Positions 1-6,042 are shown, counted from the stretch's first letter. The stretch: 6,643 nucleotides of DNA from an uncultured Clostridia bacterium (GCA_946415665.1 CAMKTI010000096.1:1-6643), one strand, 5' to 3'. Notes: generated from the letters alone by a model not told the origin. Numbers and translations: made by a program.

Positions 1-27
1 CTCCTTAAAAAAAATTTTGTTTGCTAC

Positions 28-56
28 TTGACAAACAAAAAATTTTGGTTTACCAC
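28..56 (+). promoter_or_regulatory. Candidate promoter upstream of the small ORF and membrane-hairpin gene
   Basis: A perfect -35 box TTGACA lies at 28-33. Seventeen bases downstream is a weak -10-like hexamer, TACCAC, at 51-56. The ten bases CTTGACAAAC around the -35 are identical to those of the tRNA promoter and of the minus-strand repeat-gene promoters in this window, which supports a real -35. The -10 is poor. If active, the transcript would have a leader of roughly 180 bases before the small ORF at 244. Confidence 0.35.
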
Positions 57-68
57 TGAAAATGAGTT

Positions 69-91
69 TTGATTTTTAGTAATAAAATCAA
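69..91 (+). other. AT-rich hairpin in the leader region
   Basis: TTGATTTT at 69-76 pairs perfectly with AAAATCAA at 84-91 around a 7-base loop. A second small hairpin follows: TTGCTT at 112-117 with AAGCAA at 121-126. No clean T-run follows either one, so they are not convincing terminators. They may be leader-RNA structure or chance in AT-rich DNA. Confidence 0.3.
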
Positions 92-95
92 GTTT

Positions 96-260
96 ATGAA
101 AATTTTATTTTTTGCTTCACAAGCAATAATTTAGTGGTTATTCGTAGCAGCGAGTGGATTGAATCGTGTAGAAGCAAATATTACATCTGTTTATTACTTT
201 ATTGCTTTGTTTGATTTTTTTTCGTATTTGTCGACGCCACATAATGGAAATATTAAATAG
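96..260 (+). pseudogene. Possible broken small secreted-protein gene (in-frame TAG)
   Basis: An ATG at 96 opens a frame reading MKILFFASQAII, then TAG at 132-134. The same frame then stays open for another 41 codons (WLFVAASGLNRVEANITSVY and onward) to TAG at 258-260. Read through the first stop, it resembles a signal peptide: MK, a hydrophobic core, then a small-residue region near Ala-Ser-Gly or Val-Glu-Ala. There is no good ribosome binding site. A nonsense-mutated small gene is possible, but so is a chance open frame. No family is recognised. Confidence 0.2.
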
Positions 261-339
261 AGTCTTGATAAAAAAATTTTTTGGAATTAAAATATTAGTT
301 GCTGGTGTATTTTTATTTTTTTGTGGAGGTTTAGTTTAA
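244..339 (+). CDS. Small hydrophobic ORF, 31 residues, overlapping the next start codon
   Basis: ATG at 244 opens a 31-codon frame ending TAA at 337-339. The last A of that stop is the first base of the next gene's ATG (TAATG), the arrangement typical of translational coupling. The peptide has a basic N-terminus (MEILNRVLIKKFFGIK) followed by a hydrophobic stretch (ILVAGVFLFFCGGLV). It could be a single membrane-spanning peptide or an uncleaved signal-like leader. No strong ribosome binding site precedes the ATG. A seven-T run at 316-322 lies near its end. A -1 shift there would join the hydrophobic segment to the downstream gene, so it could also be the displaced N-terminus of that protein. 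Confidence 0.4.
   Translation: MEILNRVLIKKFFGIKILVAGVFLFFCGGLV
325..329 (+). promoter_or_regulatory. Ribosome binding site GGAGG that decides the start at 339
   Basis: GGAGG lies 9 bases before the ATG at 339. It falls inside the frame of the 31-codon upstream ORF, so translation of that ORF would sweep across it. The alternative TTG at 321 has no such site in front of it. Confidence 0.7.
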
Positions 340-1316
340 TGGATAAAGCAACTGTAGCAATAATATGTGATGGCGAAAATGGTTTAATAGATTTTTTGCA
401 TACTCATGGATTTGTAACAAAAACTAAAAATTGGAATATACCGTGTCCAGTAATGAAATTAACTGACAAATCTCAAGATTGGATTCAAGATAAAATTAAT
501 TATTTGGGACCGACAAGTAAGTTTTTTCAGTTTGATAAAAAAGACAACGAAATTATTTACGGGTTAAGATTTTATTTTCCCATTGAAATTTATACGGATG
601 ATGAATTAAAAAAACAGGATAAATTTTTGGTTTTGGAATTAATGGAAGGGAATAACGGGTGTTTATTTTTTGCATACTATGATTTTGATAAAAAAAAATA
701 TTACCCGACGAATATAAAATTTCAAGAAAAACATATATTTCTCTCAGTAAAAACCAAGCAAGACAATAAATCTATTCTTAGTGAATCTAATGTTTTTTAT
801 CTGCCTGGTGCTAATGGGAATTTGTTTACTAATCGTACTAGTTTCCATGAGATAAATAATAGTTATCCAGAAAAAAAATACGATGAAGAAAGACCGGTAG
901 TATTTGAAGATGTGAATTCAATAAGGTGTGCATTTTTACGCTTCGTAAAACGAAATTGGCGACAATGTATTGTCGCAGCCTTTTTTGGAATTGTTTTTGG
1001 GCTTGCTTTAGCTAAAATATATGCTTGGCCATGTTGTTTTTTCGGAGTAGTTGTTTTTGCTTGTTGGATGCTTTGTCTTTGGGAACCAGGAGTGACCCAC
1101 TTTAACGATGTTTCTGTGAATTCTGTACCGCTTCATTTAAATCGTAAACCACCAAGTCTACAACCACAACCACAAATCGAAGATCGATTAAAGCATGAAA
1201 TTAATACAGGCAATAAAGTGAATGAAGAAGAAAAATGTGTTGAAACACCACAAATTCAAAACGGTATTAATGAATTCGAAAATATTGGTATTGATAATAC
1301 TAACACTGAGATATAG
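339..1316 (+). CDS. Uncharacterised protein with a C-terminal membrane hairpin
   Basis: This 325-residue protein belongs to no family I recognise. The ATG at 339 is preferred over the in-frame TTG at 321, because GGAGG at 325-329 sits 9 bases before the ATG and lies inside the longer form. Residues 1 to about 200 are soluble-looking and mixed in composition, with many aromatics and lysines. A basic patch (RFVKRNWR, about 201-208) precedes two closely spaced hydrophobic segments, about 210-227 and 229-248, which probably form a membrane hairpin. Residues 250-325 are a polar tail with a short proline/glutamine stretch (QPQPQ). By the positive-inside rule both ends would face the cytoplasm, which is an inference. 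It overlaps the 31-codon hydrophobic ORF by one base. No clear terminator follows. Being real is likely; function is unknown. Confidence 0.8.
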   Translation: MDKATVAIICDGENGLIDFLHTHGFVTKTKNWNIPCPVMKLTDKSQDWIQDKINYLGPTSKFFQFDKKDNEIIYGLRFYFPIEIYTDDELKKQDKFLVLELMEGNNGCLFFAYYDFDKKKYYPTNIKFQEKHIFLSVKTKQDNKSILSESNVFYLPGANGNLFTNRTSFHEINNSYPEKKYDEERPVVFEDVNSIRCAFLRFVKRNWRQCIVAAFFGIVFGLALAKIYAWPCCFFGVVVFACWMLCLWEPGVTHFNDVSVNSVPLHLNRKPPSLQPQPQIEDRLKHEINTGNKVNEEEKCVETPQIQNGINEFENIGIDNTNTEI

Positions 1317-1392
1317 CAATATTTGTTATCTTTATTTTGTGATTGCGTTTTATATGTATATGAGCTTTAAACAAAAAATTTTTTTTTAGTAC

Positions 1393-1421
1393 TTGACAAA
1401 CGTTTTTTTATGTGATAGACT
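1393..1421 (+). promoter_or_regulatory. tRNA operon promoter (TTGACA, 17 bp, extended -10)
   Basis: A perfect TTGACA at 1393-1398 is separated by 17 bases from TAGACT at 1416-1421. A TGA immediately before the -10 makes it an extended -10. Transcription would start about 6 bases before the tRNA-Tyr gene, a typical distance for a stable-RNA promoter. It probably drives both tRNA genes and may read on toward metG. Confidence 0.75.
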
Positions 1422-1433
1422 AATCCAGCAATT

Positions 1434-1515
1434 GGGAGAGTTCCCGAGCGGTCAAAGGGGGCAGACTGTAAATCTGTTAGCATTGCTTTCGAAGGTTCGA
1501 ATCCTTCCTCTCCCA
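1434..1515 (+). tRNA. tRNA-Tyr (anticodon GTA)
   Basis: This is an 82-base class II tRNA with a long variable arm, as expected for bacterial tRNA-Tyr. The acceptor stem GGGAGAG (1434-1440) pairs perfectly with CTCTCCC (1508-1514), with discriminator A at 1515. The anticodon arm GCAGA-CTGTAAA-TCTGT places GTA at 1468-1470. The T arm contains GGTTCGAATCC. The 3' CCA is not encoded and must be added after transcription. tRNA-Leu follows after a five-base spacer, so the two are probably cotranscribed. Confidence 0.97.
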
Positions 1516-1520
1516 TTTTT

Positions 1521-1606
1521 GCCCAGGTGGCGGAACTGGTAGACGCACAGGACTTAAAATCCTGCGGAAGTTAAATTCCGTACCGGTTCGATTCCGGTTC
1601 TGGGCA
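1521..1606 (+). tRNA. tRNA-Leu (anticodon TAA)
   Basis: This is an 86-base class II tRNA. The acceptor stem GCCCAGG (1521-1527) pairs with TCTGGGC (1599-1605) with one G-T wobble; the discriminator is A at 1606. The anticodon arm CAGGA-CTTAAAA-TCCTG puts TAA at 1555-1557, so it reads UUA and probably UUG leucine codons, the ones favoured in AT-rich genomes. The variable arm (GCGGAAG...TTCCGT) and the T arm GGTTCGATTCC are intact. CCA is not encoded. A run of seven T follows at 1607-1613 and could end the tRNA transcript. Confidence 0.97.
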
Positions 1607-1620
1607 TTTTTTTGTACCAT

Positions 1621-1640
1621 TTTGTATTAATTTGTATTAA
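1621..1640 (+). repeat. Two tandem copies of TTTGTATTAA
   Basis: The 10-mer TTTGTATTAA occurs twice in direct tandem between tRNA-Leu and the metG promoter. It lies upstream of the -10 and could be an AT-rich upstream element, or simple low-complexity duplication. Confidence 0.5.
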
Positions 1641-1673
1641 ACAGATAATTTATAAACGTTTCAGTGTTGATTT

Positions 1674-1682
1674 TGATATAAT
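1674..1682 (+). promoter_or_regulatory. metG promoter, extended -10
   Basis: The sequence TGATATAAT carries a perfect -10 box TATAAT (1677-1682) with the TG extension. No good -35 is seen 17 bases upstream, but extended -10 promoters often need none. The -10 box ends about 44 bases before the metG start. There is no room for, and no sign of, a T-box or SAM riboswitch leader between tRNA-Leu and metG. Confidence 0.6.
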
Positions 1683-1715
1683 GACATGGAGTTTTTTTAT
1701 AAAAAATATTTTTTT

Positions 1716-1721
1716 AGGAGG
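1716..1721 (+). promoter_or_regulatory. metG ribosome binding site AGGAGG
   Basis: A full AGGAGG lies 5 bases before the ATG at 1727 and fixes the metG start. It implies a canonical anti-Shine-Dalgarno 16S rRNA end, in keeping with a Firmicutes-type organism. Confidence 0.85.
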
Positions 1722-1726
1722 AAAAA

Positions 1727-3295
1727 ATGAGCGATAAAAAAAATTTTTATTTAACAACGCCTATTTATTTTTGTAATGCTAATTTGCATATAGGACATTG
1801 TTATACGACGATTGTTGCTGATATTATTGCAAGATATAAAAAAATGCGTGGGTATAACGTGAAATTTTTGACTGGAACGGATGAACACGGACAAAAGATC
1901 GAAATATCGGCAAAAAAAAATAATATGCAGCCGCAAGATTTTGTAGACGGCATTGTAGAGCAAATAAAAAATTTATGGGATTTACTAGACGTAGATTATG
2001 ATATTTTTATGAGGACAACTGATCCGAAACATGTTTCTGCGGTACAAAAAATTTTTAGACAACTTTATGATTCAGGAGATATTTATAAGTCGAATTATGA
2101 AGGATGGTATTGTACGCCATGCGAAACTTTTTTTAATGAAAGAGACTTAATTAATAATAAATGTCCTGATTGTGGGCGAGAAGTTGAAAAGACACAAGAA
2201 GAAGCATATTTTTTTAGATTATCGAAATATCAAGATAAGATTATGGAATTTATTAAAAAAAATCCAGATTTTATTGAACCGGCTTCAAAACGGAGGGAGA
2301 TGATTAATAATTTTTTAAAGCCAGGATTAGAAGATTTATGTGTTTCACGAAGCAGTTTTGATTGGGGGATAAAAGTTGATTTTGATGAAAAACATGTGAT
2401 TTATGTTTGGTTTGATGCATTGTTAAATTATATAACTGCACTTGGATTTATGAACGAAAATAATTTGGATTATGAAAAATTTTGGCCGGCTGATTTGCAT
2501 TTAGTAGGAAAAGAAATTGTGAGATTTCACAGTATTGTGTGGCCGGGAATTTTAATGGCATTGGGAATAAAATTGCCAAAAAAAATTTTAAGTCATGGCT
2601 GGATAATAATTGATGGTGAAAAAATGTCAAAATCAAAAGGAAATGTTGTTGATCCAAAAATTTTAATAGAGAGATATGGCGTGGATGCCATAAGATATTT
2701 TTTGATTCGTGAAATAAATTTTGGCCAAGATGGAACTTTTAACAATCGTGCGTTAGTAAATCGCATAAATTTTGATTTGGTAAATGATTTAGGAAATTTG
2801 GTTTCGCGAACGAATGGAATGATCCAGAAATATTTTGGCGGCGAAATAAAAAATTTTGAGTTTATAAGAAATGAGCAAATAGAAAAAATTTGTTTTGATA
2901 TCGTGGAAAAATATAATAACTTAATGGATGAATATAAAATAAGTGAGGCATTGGTAAAAGCATTTGAGTTAATATGTTTTGCAAATAAATATATCGATGA
3001 AGTTAAGCCATGGAATTTGTTTAAAAATACAACGAAAAAAAATGAATTGGCAAGTTTTTTATATGATTTAGTTGAGATTTTGAGAATTGCTTGTGTATTG
3101 ATTTATCCGTTTATGCCAAACACACCAAAAAAAATCCTTGAGCAGTTTTATCTCGATGAAAGTTATATAAATTTTGATTCACTTGATAAATTTGGTGTTT
3201 GTAATAAAAATGTTAGGGCCAAAAAATCTGATTTGTTATTTGTGAGAATTGACATAGAAAAAGAACTTGAAGAGCTAAAAAATATAAAGAAATAA
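1727..3295 (+). CDS. metG: Methionyl-tRNA synthetase
   Basis: This class I synthetase charges tRNA-Met, initiator and elongator, with methionine in the cytoplasm. Visible landmarks in its 522 residues are: HIGH at 21-24; TGTDEHGQK at 49-57; a zinc knuckle CxxC (C129, C132) plus CxxC (C146, C149); the active-site region HVIYVWFDALLNY at 223-235; KMSKS at 299-303 (GEKMSKSKGNVVDP); and an anticodon-binding helix domain with ANKYIDEVKPWN at 419-430, whose Trp-Asn end is where the family reads the CAU anticodon. The wording around the zinc site resembles clostridial enzymes. It stops at about 522 residues, so the C-terminal Trbp111-like tRNA-binding domain found in the roughly 650-residue Firmicutes enzymes is absent. 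Upstream it has its own promoter and AGGAGG site, and downstream an intrinsic terminator. Confidence 0.97.
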   Translation: MSDKKNFYLTTPIYFCNANLHIGHCYTTIVADIIARYKKMRGYNVKFLTGTDEHGQKIEISAKKNNMQPQDFVDGIVEQIKNLWDLLDVDYDIFMRTTDPKHVSAVQKIFRQLYDSGDIYKSNYEGWYCTPCETFFNERDLINNKCPDCGREVEKTQEEAYFFRLSKYQDKIMEFIKKNPDFIEPASKRREMINNFLKPGLEDLCVSRSSFDWGIKVDFDEKHVIYVWFDALLNYITALGFMNENNLDYEKFWPADLHLVGKEIVRFHSIVWPGILMALGIKLPKKILSHGWIIIDGEKMSKSKGNVVDPKILIERYGVDAIRYFLIREINFGQDGTFNNRALVNRINFDLVNDLGNLVSRTNGMIQKYFGGEIKNFEFIRNEQIEKICFDIVEKYNNLMDEYKISEALVKAFELICFANKYIDEVKPWNLFKNTTKKNELASFLYDLVEILRIACVLIYPFMPNTPKKILEQFYLDESYINFDSLDKFGVCNKNVRAKKSDLLFVRIDIEKELEELKNIKK

Positions 3296-3301
3296 TCTTA
3301 T

Positions 3302-3331
3302 AAAAGGCGCGGGATAAGCCGCGTTTTTTTT
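3302..3331 (+). terminator. Intrinsic terminator of metG
   Basis: CGCGG (3308-3312) pairs with CCGCG (3319-3323) around the loop GATAAG. The stem can be extended outward by two G-T and four A-T pairs, and eight T follow at 3324-3331. It begins within 10 bases of the metG stop and is the only GC-rich patch in the area. Confidence 0.9.
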
Positions 3332-3595
3332 GTCTAAAATAAAATTTTGGTATGTAAAAAAAATAATTATCATGAAATTAAAATTGGATTATGAAAAAAT
3401 ATATATTTGTTAGATGCTGTCTTCACGATATTTTATTTTATAACTTATTTTTTTTGTTTCTCTTTTTCTCGTGTAGACAATATCTGAATAATTTTTTGCT
3501 GTCAAAGATATATCTAAAAATAATATTCTGCTCACACTTTTTTATTTTCAACCATACACAGCGGAATTTCCAGTATCGAAGCAAAAGTATACAAC
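3332..3595. other. Intergenic gap between convergent genes
   Basis: About 264 bases of AT-rich DNA separate the metG terminator from the terminator of the minus-strand repeat gene. Open frames on both strands here run across one of the terminators, lack ribosome binding sites and have low-complexity composition, so I call no gene. The only signal seen is a possible minus-strand promoter at 3477-3505. Confidence 0.6.
3477..3505 (-). promoter_or_regulatory. Candidate minus-strand promoter in the gap
   Basis: On the minus strand, TTGACA (3500-3505) is followed after exactly 17 bases by TATTGT (3477-3482). Transcription would run toward the metG terminator. No ORF with a ribosome binding site lies downstream, so it would make a short RNA or be inactive. 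Confidence 0.25.
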
Positions 3596-3618
3596 AAAAA
3601 AGGCTGCAAGCAGCCTTT
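3596..3618 (-). terminator. Intrinsic terminator of the repeat-protein gene
   Basis: On the minus strand, AAAGGCTGC and GCAGCCTTT form a perfect 9-bp stem around a very short loop, and the T-run continues to six T. It starts 20 bases after the repeat gene's stop codon, so it ends that transcript. Confidence 0.88.
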
Positions 3619-3638
3619 CTCTTTAAAAATATCATTTG

Positions 3639-6032
3639 TTAAATATTATCATGACTATAAATATTATTACCAGTCTGTGACATTGGCAAATCTTCTTGAT
3701 GATTTTTTGCAGCTGTTGTAGACTCTAAAATTGATTTTTTACCATCACTTTCCCGTTTGTATTTGACAAATATCGAGCTATTTTGGTTTTCAATTTCAGT
3801 CGAAATTTTTAAATTTTTGCCACTTTTCCCCCCTGCCGATAGAATCTTGTTCTCTTGTTTGTTTTCAGTCACTAATACATCTTTCTCTAAAATTCCAGGT
3901 ACAATTTTTATTTTTGTCATGGATTTACCGAAAAAATCCTTTGAAAAGAAACCTTTGCATTCTGCTAAATTTTTCAGTACATAACTCCAATTTGTTTTGT
4001 TTGTTTTGTCAATTTCTGTTTCGTCAATCTCTATCGTCATAGCCAAGATTTGATCAATTTGGTTTTCGTTCAGTTTCTGCTTTTCAGCCAAATATTGCAG
4101 TGTGAAACTCAAACTTGTTTTGTCAATTCTTGTCGTCATAGCCAAGATTTGATCAATTTGGTTTTCGTTCAGTTTCTGCTTTTCAGCTAAGTATTGCAGT
4201 GTGAAACGCAAACTTGTTTTGTCAATTTGTTTCGTCATAGCCAAGATTTGATCAATTTGGTTTTCGTTCAATTTCTGCTTTTCAGCTAAATATTGCAGTA
4301 CGTAACTCCAATTTTTTTCATCAATTTGTTCCGTCATAGCCAAGATTCGATTAATTTGTTTTTCGTTCAGTTCCTGATTTCTAGCTAAATATTGCAGTAC
4401 GTAACTCCAATTTGTTTTGTCAATTTGTTCCGTCATAGCCAAGATTCGATTAATTTGTTTTTTGTTCAGTTCCTGATTTTTAGCTAAATATTGTGGTACA
4501 TAACTCCAATTTGTTTTGTCAATTTTTTCCGTCATGGCCAAGATTTGATCAATTTGTTTTTTGCTCGGTTTCTGCTTTTTAGCTAAATCTTTCAGTACGT
4601 AACTCAAATTTGTTTCGTCAATTTGTTTCGTTATGGCCAAGATTTGATCAATTTGTTTTCCCTTCAGTTTCTGATTTTCAGCTAAATATTGCAGTGTGAA
4701 ACTCAAACTTGTTTTGTCAATTTGCTTCGTCATAGCCAAGATTCGATTAATTTGGTTTTCGTTCAGTTTCCGCTTTTCAGCTAAATATTGCAGTACGTAA
4801 CTCCAATTTGTTTTGTCAATTTTTTCTGTTATATCCAAGATTTGATCAGTTTGGTTTTTGTTCAGTTCCTGATTTTTAGCTAGATTTTGCAGTACGTAAC
4901 TCAATTTTTTTTTGTCAATTTTTTTCGTCATATCCAAGATTTGATCAATTTGGTTTTCATTCAGTTCCTGATTTTTAGTTAAATACTGCAGTACGTAACT
5001 CAAATTTTTTTTGTCAATTTTTTTTGTCATATCCAAGATTTGATCAATTTGTTCTTCGTCCAGTTCCTGATTTTCAGCTAAATTTTGCAGCGTGAAACCC
5101 AAACTTTTTTCGTCAATTTGTTTCGTCATAACCAAAATTTGATTAATTTGTTCTTCGTCCAGTTTCTGATTTTTAGCTAAATATTGCAGTACGTAACTCC
5201 AATTTGTTTTGTCAATTTTTTCTGTTATATCCAAGATTTGATCAATTTGGTTTTTGTTCAGTTTCTGATTTTCAGCTAAATTTTGCAGCGTGAAACCCAA
5301 ACTTTTTTCGTCAATTTGTTTCGTCATAACCAAAATTTGATTAATTTGTTCTTCGTCCAGTTTCTGATTTTTAGCTAAATATTGCAGTACGTAACTCCAA
5401 TTTGTTTTGTCAATTTTTTCTGTTATATCCAAGATTTGATCAATTTGGTTTTTGTTCAGTTTCTGATTTTCAGCTAAATTTTGCAGCGTGAAACCCAAAC
5501 TTTTTTCGTCAATTTGTTCCGTCATAACCAAAATTTGATTAATGGAGTTATTATTTAGTTTCTTTTGTTGAGTCAAATTGCGTAGCATAAAACCCAAGTT
5601 TTTTTTATTATAACTACCACTTTCGATATATTCCCATATATTATCTAAAACAGAATAAATTTCTTTTTCGACTAGACCTTGTCTCTTAGTCATAGCAAAA
5701 ATTTTTTTTTCATCGGTGGTCAAGTTATCTTGTTTTTCATAATAGCCATGATTGTCATAGAATTGATCCGTTTTGTAGGATTTATTGTTCAAGTTATTTT
5801 GTTCTTTTTGATAAGATTGACCCATTTTGTAAACCTTGTTATCGCTGCAGTTATTTTGTCCTTCGTTACAGCGCCAACTGTTTTGTCTTTTTTTATTTAA
5901 TAAATGTAAATGTTTCTGTTTCTCTTTATCAGATTGCCCTGTTTGACCTGTTTTGTAAAATTTATTGTTCAAGTTATTTTGTCCTTTTTCATAGGACTGA
6001 CCCATTTTGTAAAACCATGTTTTGTCTTGCAT
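3639..6032 (-). CDS. Large 33-residue-repeat protein, function unknown
   Basis: This 797-residue protein starts at ATG 6032, preceded by GGAG (6043-6046) ten bases away. The in-frame GTG at 6041 sits against that site and is less likely. Residues 1 to about 142 are rich in Gln, Asn, Lys and Tyr and contain two copies of a 20-residue motif beginning KMGQSY (about 9-28 and 69-88). Residues about 143-694 are some sixteen units of 33 residues plus a partial one, with a consensus like LNENQIDQILAMT-KQID followed by KTNWSYVLQYLAKNQK. Each unit looks like two amphipathic helices, suggesting an alpha-solenoid. Residues 695-797 are a polar Lys/Ser/Asn-rich tail. No signal peptide or membrane segment is visible. 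The last unit has a small insertion (IDETEIDKTNKTN). The period recalls ankyrin, but the ankyrin pattern (TPLH, G-TALH) is absent, as are the TPR and PPR patterns. A host-interacting or scaffold role is plausible but unproven. Confidence 0.88.
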   Translation of the reverse strand: MQDKTWFYKMGQSYEKGQNNLNNKFYKTGQTGQSDKEKQKHLHLLNKKRQNSWRCNEGQNNCSDNKVYKMGQSYQKEQNNLNNKSYKTDQFYDNHGYYEKQDNLTTDEKKIFAMTKRQGLVEKEIYSVLDNIWEYIESGSYNKKNLGFMLRNLTQQKKLNNNSINQILVMTEQIDEKSLGFTLQNLAENQKLNKNQIDQILDITEKIDKTNWSYVLQYLAKNQKLDEEQINQILVMTKQIDEKSLGFTLQNLAENQKLNKNQIDQILDITEKIDKTNWSYVLQYLAKNQKLDEEQINQILVMTKQIDEKSLGFTLQNLAENQELDEEQIDQILDMTKKIDKKNLSYVLQYLTKNQELNENQIDQILDMTKKIDKKKLSYVLQNLAKNQELNKNQTDQILDITEKIDKTNWSYVLQYLAEKRKLNENQINRILAMTKQIDKTSLSFTLQYLAENQKLKGKQIDQILAITKQIDETNLSYVLKDLAKKQKPSKKQIDQILAMTEKIDKTNWSYVPQYLAKNQELNKKQINRILAMTEQIDKTNWSYVLQYLARNQELNEKQINRILAMTEQIDEKNWSYVLQYLAEKQKLNENQIDQILAMTKQIDKTSLRFTLQYLAEKQKLNENQIDQILAMTTRIDKTSLSFTLQYLAEKQKLNENQIDQILAMTIEIDETEIDKTNKTNWSYVLKNLAECKGFFSKDFFGKSMTKIKIVPGILEKDVLVTENKQENKILSAGGKSGKNLKISTEIENQNSSIFVKYKRESDGKKSILESTTAAKNHQEDLPMSQTGNNIYSHDNI
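3954..5606 (-). repeat. Array of about sixteen 99-bp coding repeats
   Basis: The DNA repeats every 99 bases, matching the 33-residue protein period. Most copies contain the core GATTTGATCAATTTG or GATTTGATTAATTTG (plus-strand reading), and alternating copies carry CAGTACGTAACTCCAATT or CAGTGTGAAACTCAAACT. The units fall into a Trp type (NWSYVLQYL) and a Phe type (SLxFTLQ), partly in alternation. The first unit (KKNLGFMLRNLTQQKK) and the last partial one (NWSYVLKNLAECKG) are the most divergent, as expected for array ends. Confidence 0.95.
5067..5518 (-). repeat. Perfect 198-bp tandem duplication inside the repeat array
   Basis: Bases 5067-5320 are identical to 5265-5518, an offset of 198 bases (two 33-residue units). 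By eye I find no mismatch over about 254 bases, while other units in the array differ from each other at many positions. The duplicated pair is one Phe-type plus one Trp-type unit, so a two-unit module was copied recently without breaking the frame. Confidence 0.92.
5769..5828 (-). repeat. Second copy of the N-terminal 20-residue motif
   Basis: This stretch encodes KMGQSYQKEQNNLNNKSYKT, nearly the same as KMGQSYEKGQNNLNNKFYKT encoded at 5949-6008. The two copies are 180 bases apart. The intervening residues include GQNN and KVYKMGQ fragments, suggesting an older, decayed duplication distinct from the 33-residue array. Confidence 0.75.
5949..6008 (-). repeat. First copy of the N-terminal 20-residue motif
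   Basis: This encodes KMGQSYEKGQNNLNNKFYKT at residues 9-28 of the repeat protein. It differs from the second copy (5769-5828) at four of twenty residues. The inner 285-bp duplication begins within it, so only its first two codons are present in the outer copy. Confidence 0.75.
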
Positions 6033-6042
6033 AAATAGCACA

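Noticed and set aside
1316..1346. GCAAT/ATTGC inverted repeat after the membrane-hairpin gene as a terminator
   Set aside because: It is a five-base stem with a 21-base loop and no clean T-run; chance is likely.
1607..1726. T-box or SAM riboswitch controlling metG
   Set aside because: Only 120 bases separate tRNA-Leu from metG. No T-box core sequence, specifier loop or anti-terminator is visible.
3438..3635. A 65-codon minus-strand frame in the gap
   Set aside because: It starts right after the repeat gene's stop and its first codons span the terminator stem; there is no ribosome binding site, and it is Lys/Cys/Phe-rich.
3391..3642. An 83-codon plus-strand frame in the gap, Phe/Cys/Leu-rich
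   Set aside because: It runs through the minus-strand gene's terminator hairpin and into its stop, has no ribosome binding site and has low-complexity composition.
3954..5606. CRISPR array, because of many regular direct repeats
   Set aside because: The 99-bp period, the continuous open frame with coding-type variation and the lack of unique spacers show a protein repeat, not a CRISPR array.
3954..5606. Ankyrin repeats, which also have 33 residues
   Set aside because: The ankyrin hallmarks (G-TPLH, LL--GA) are absent; the units instead carry QIDQIL and WSYVLQYL.
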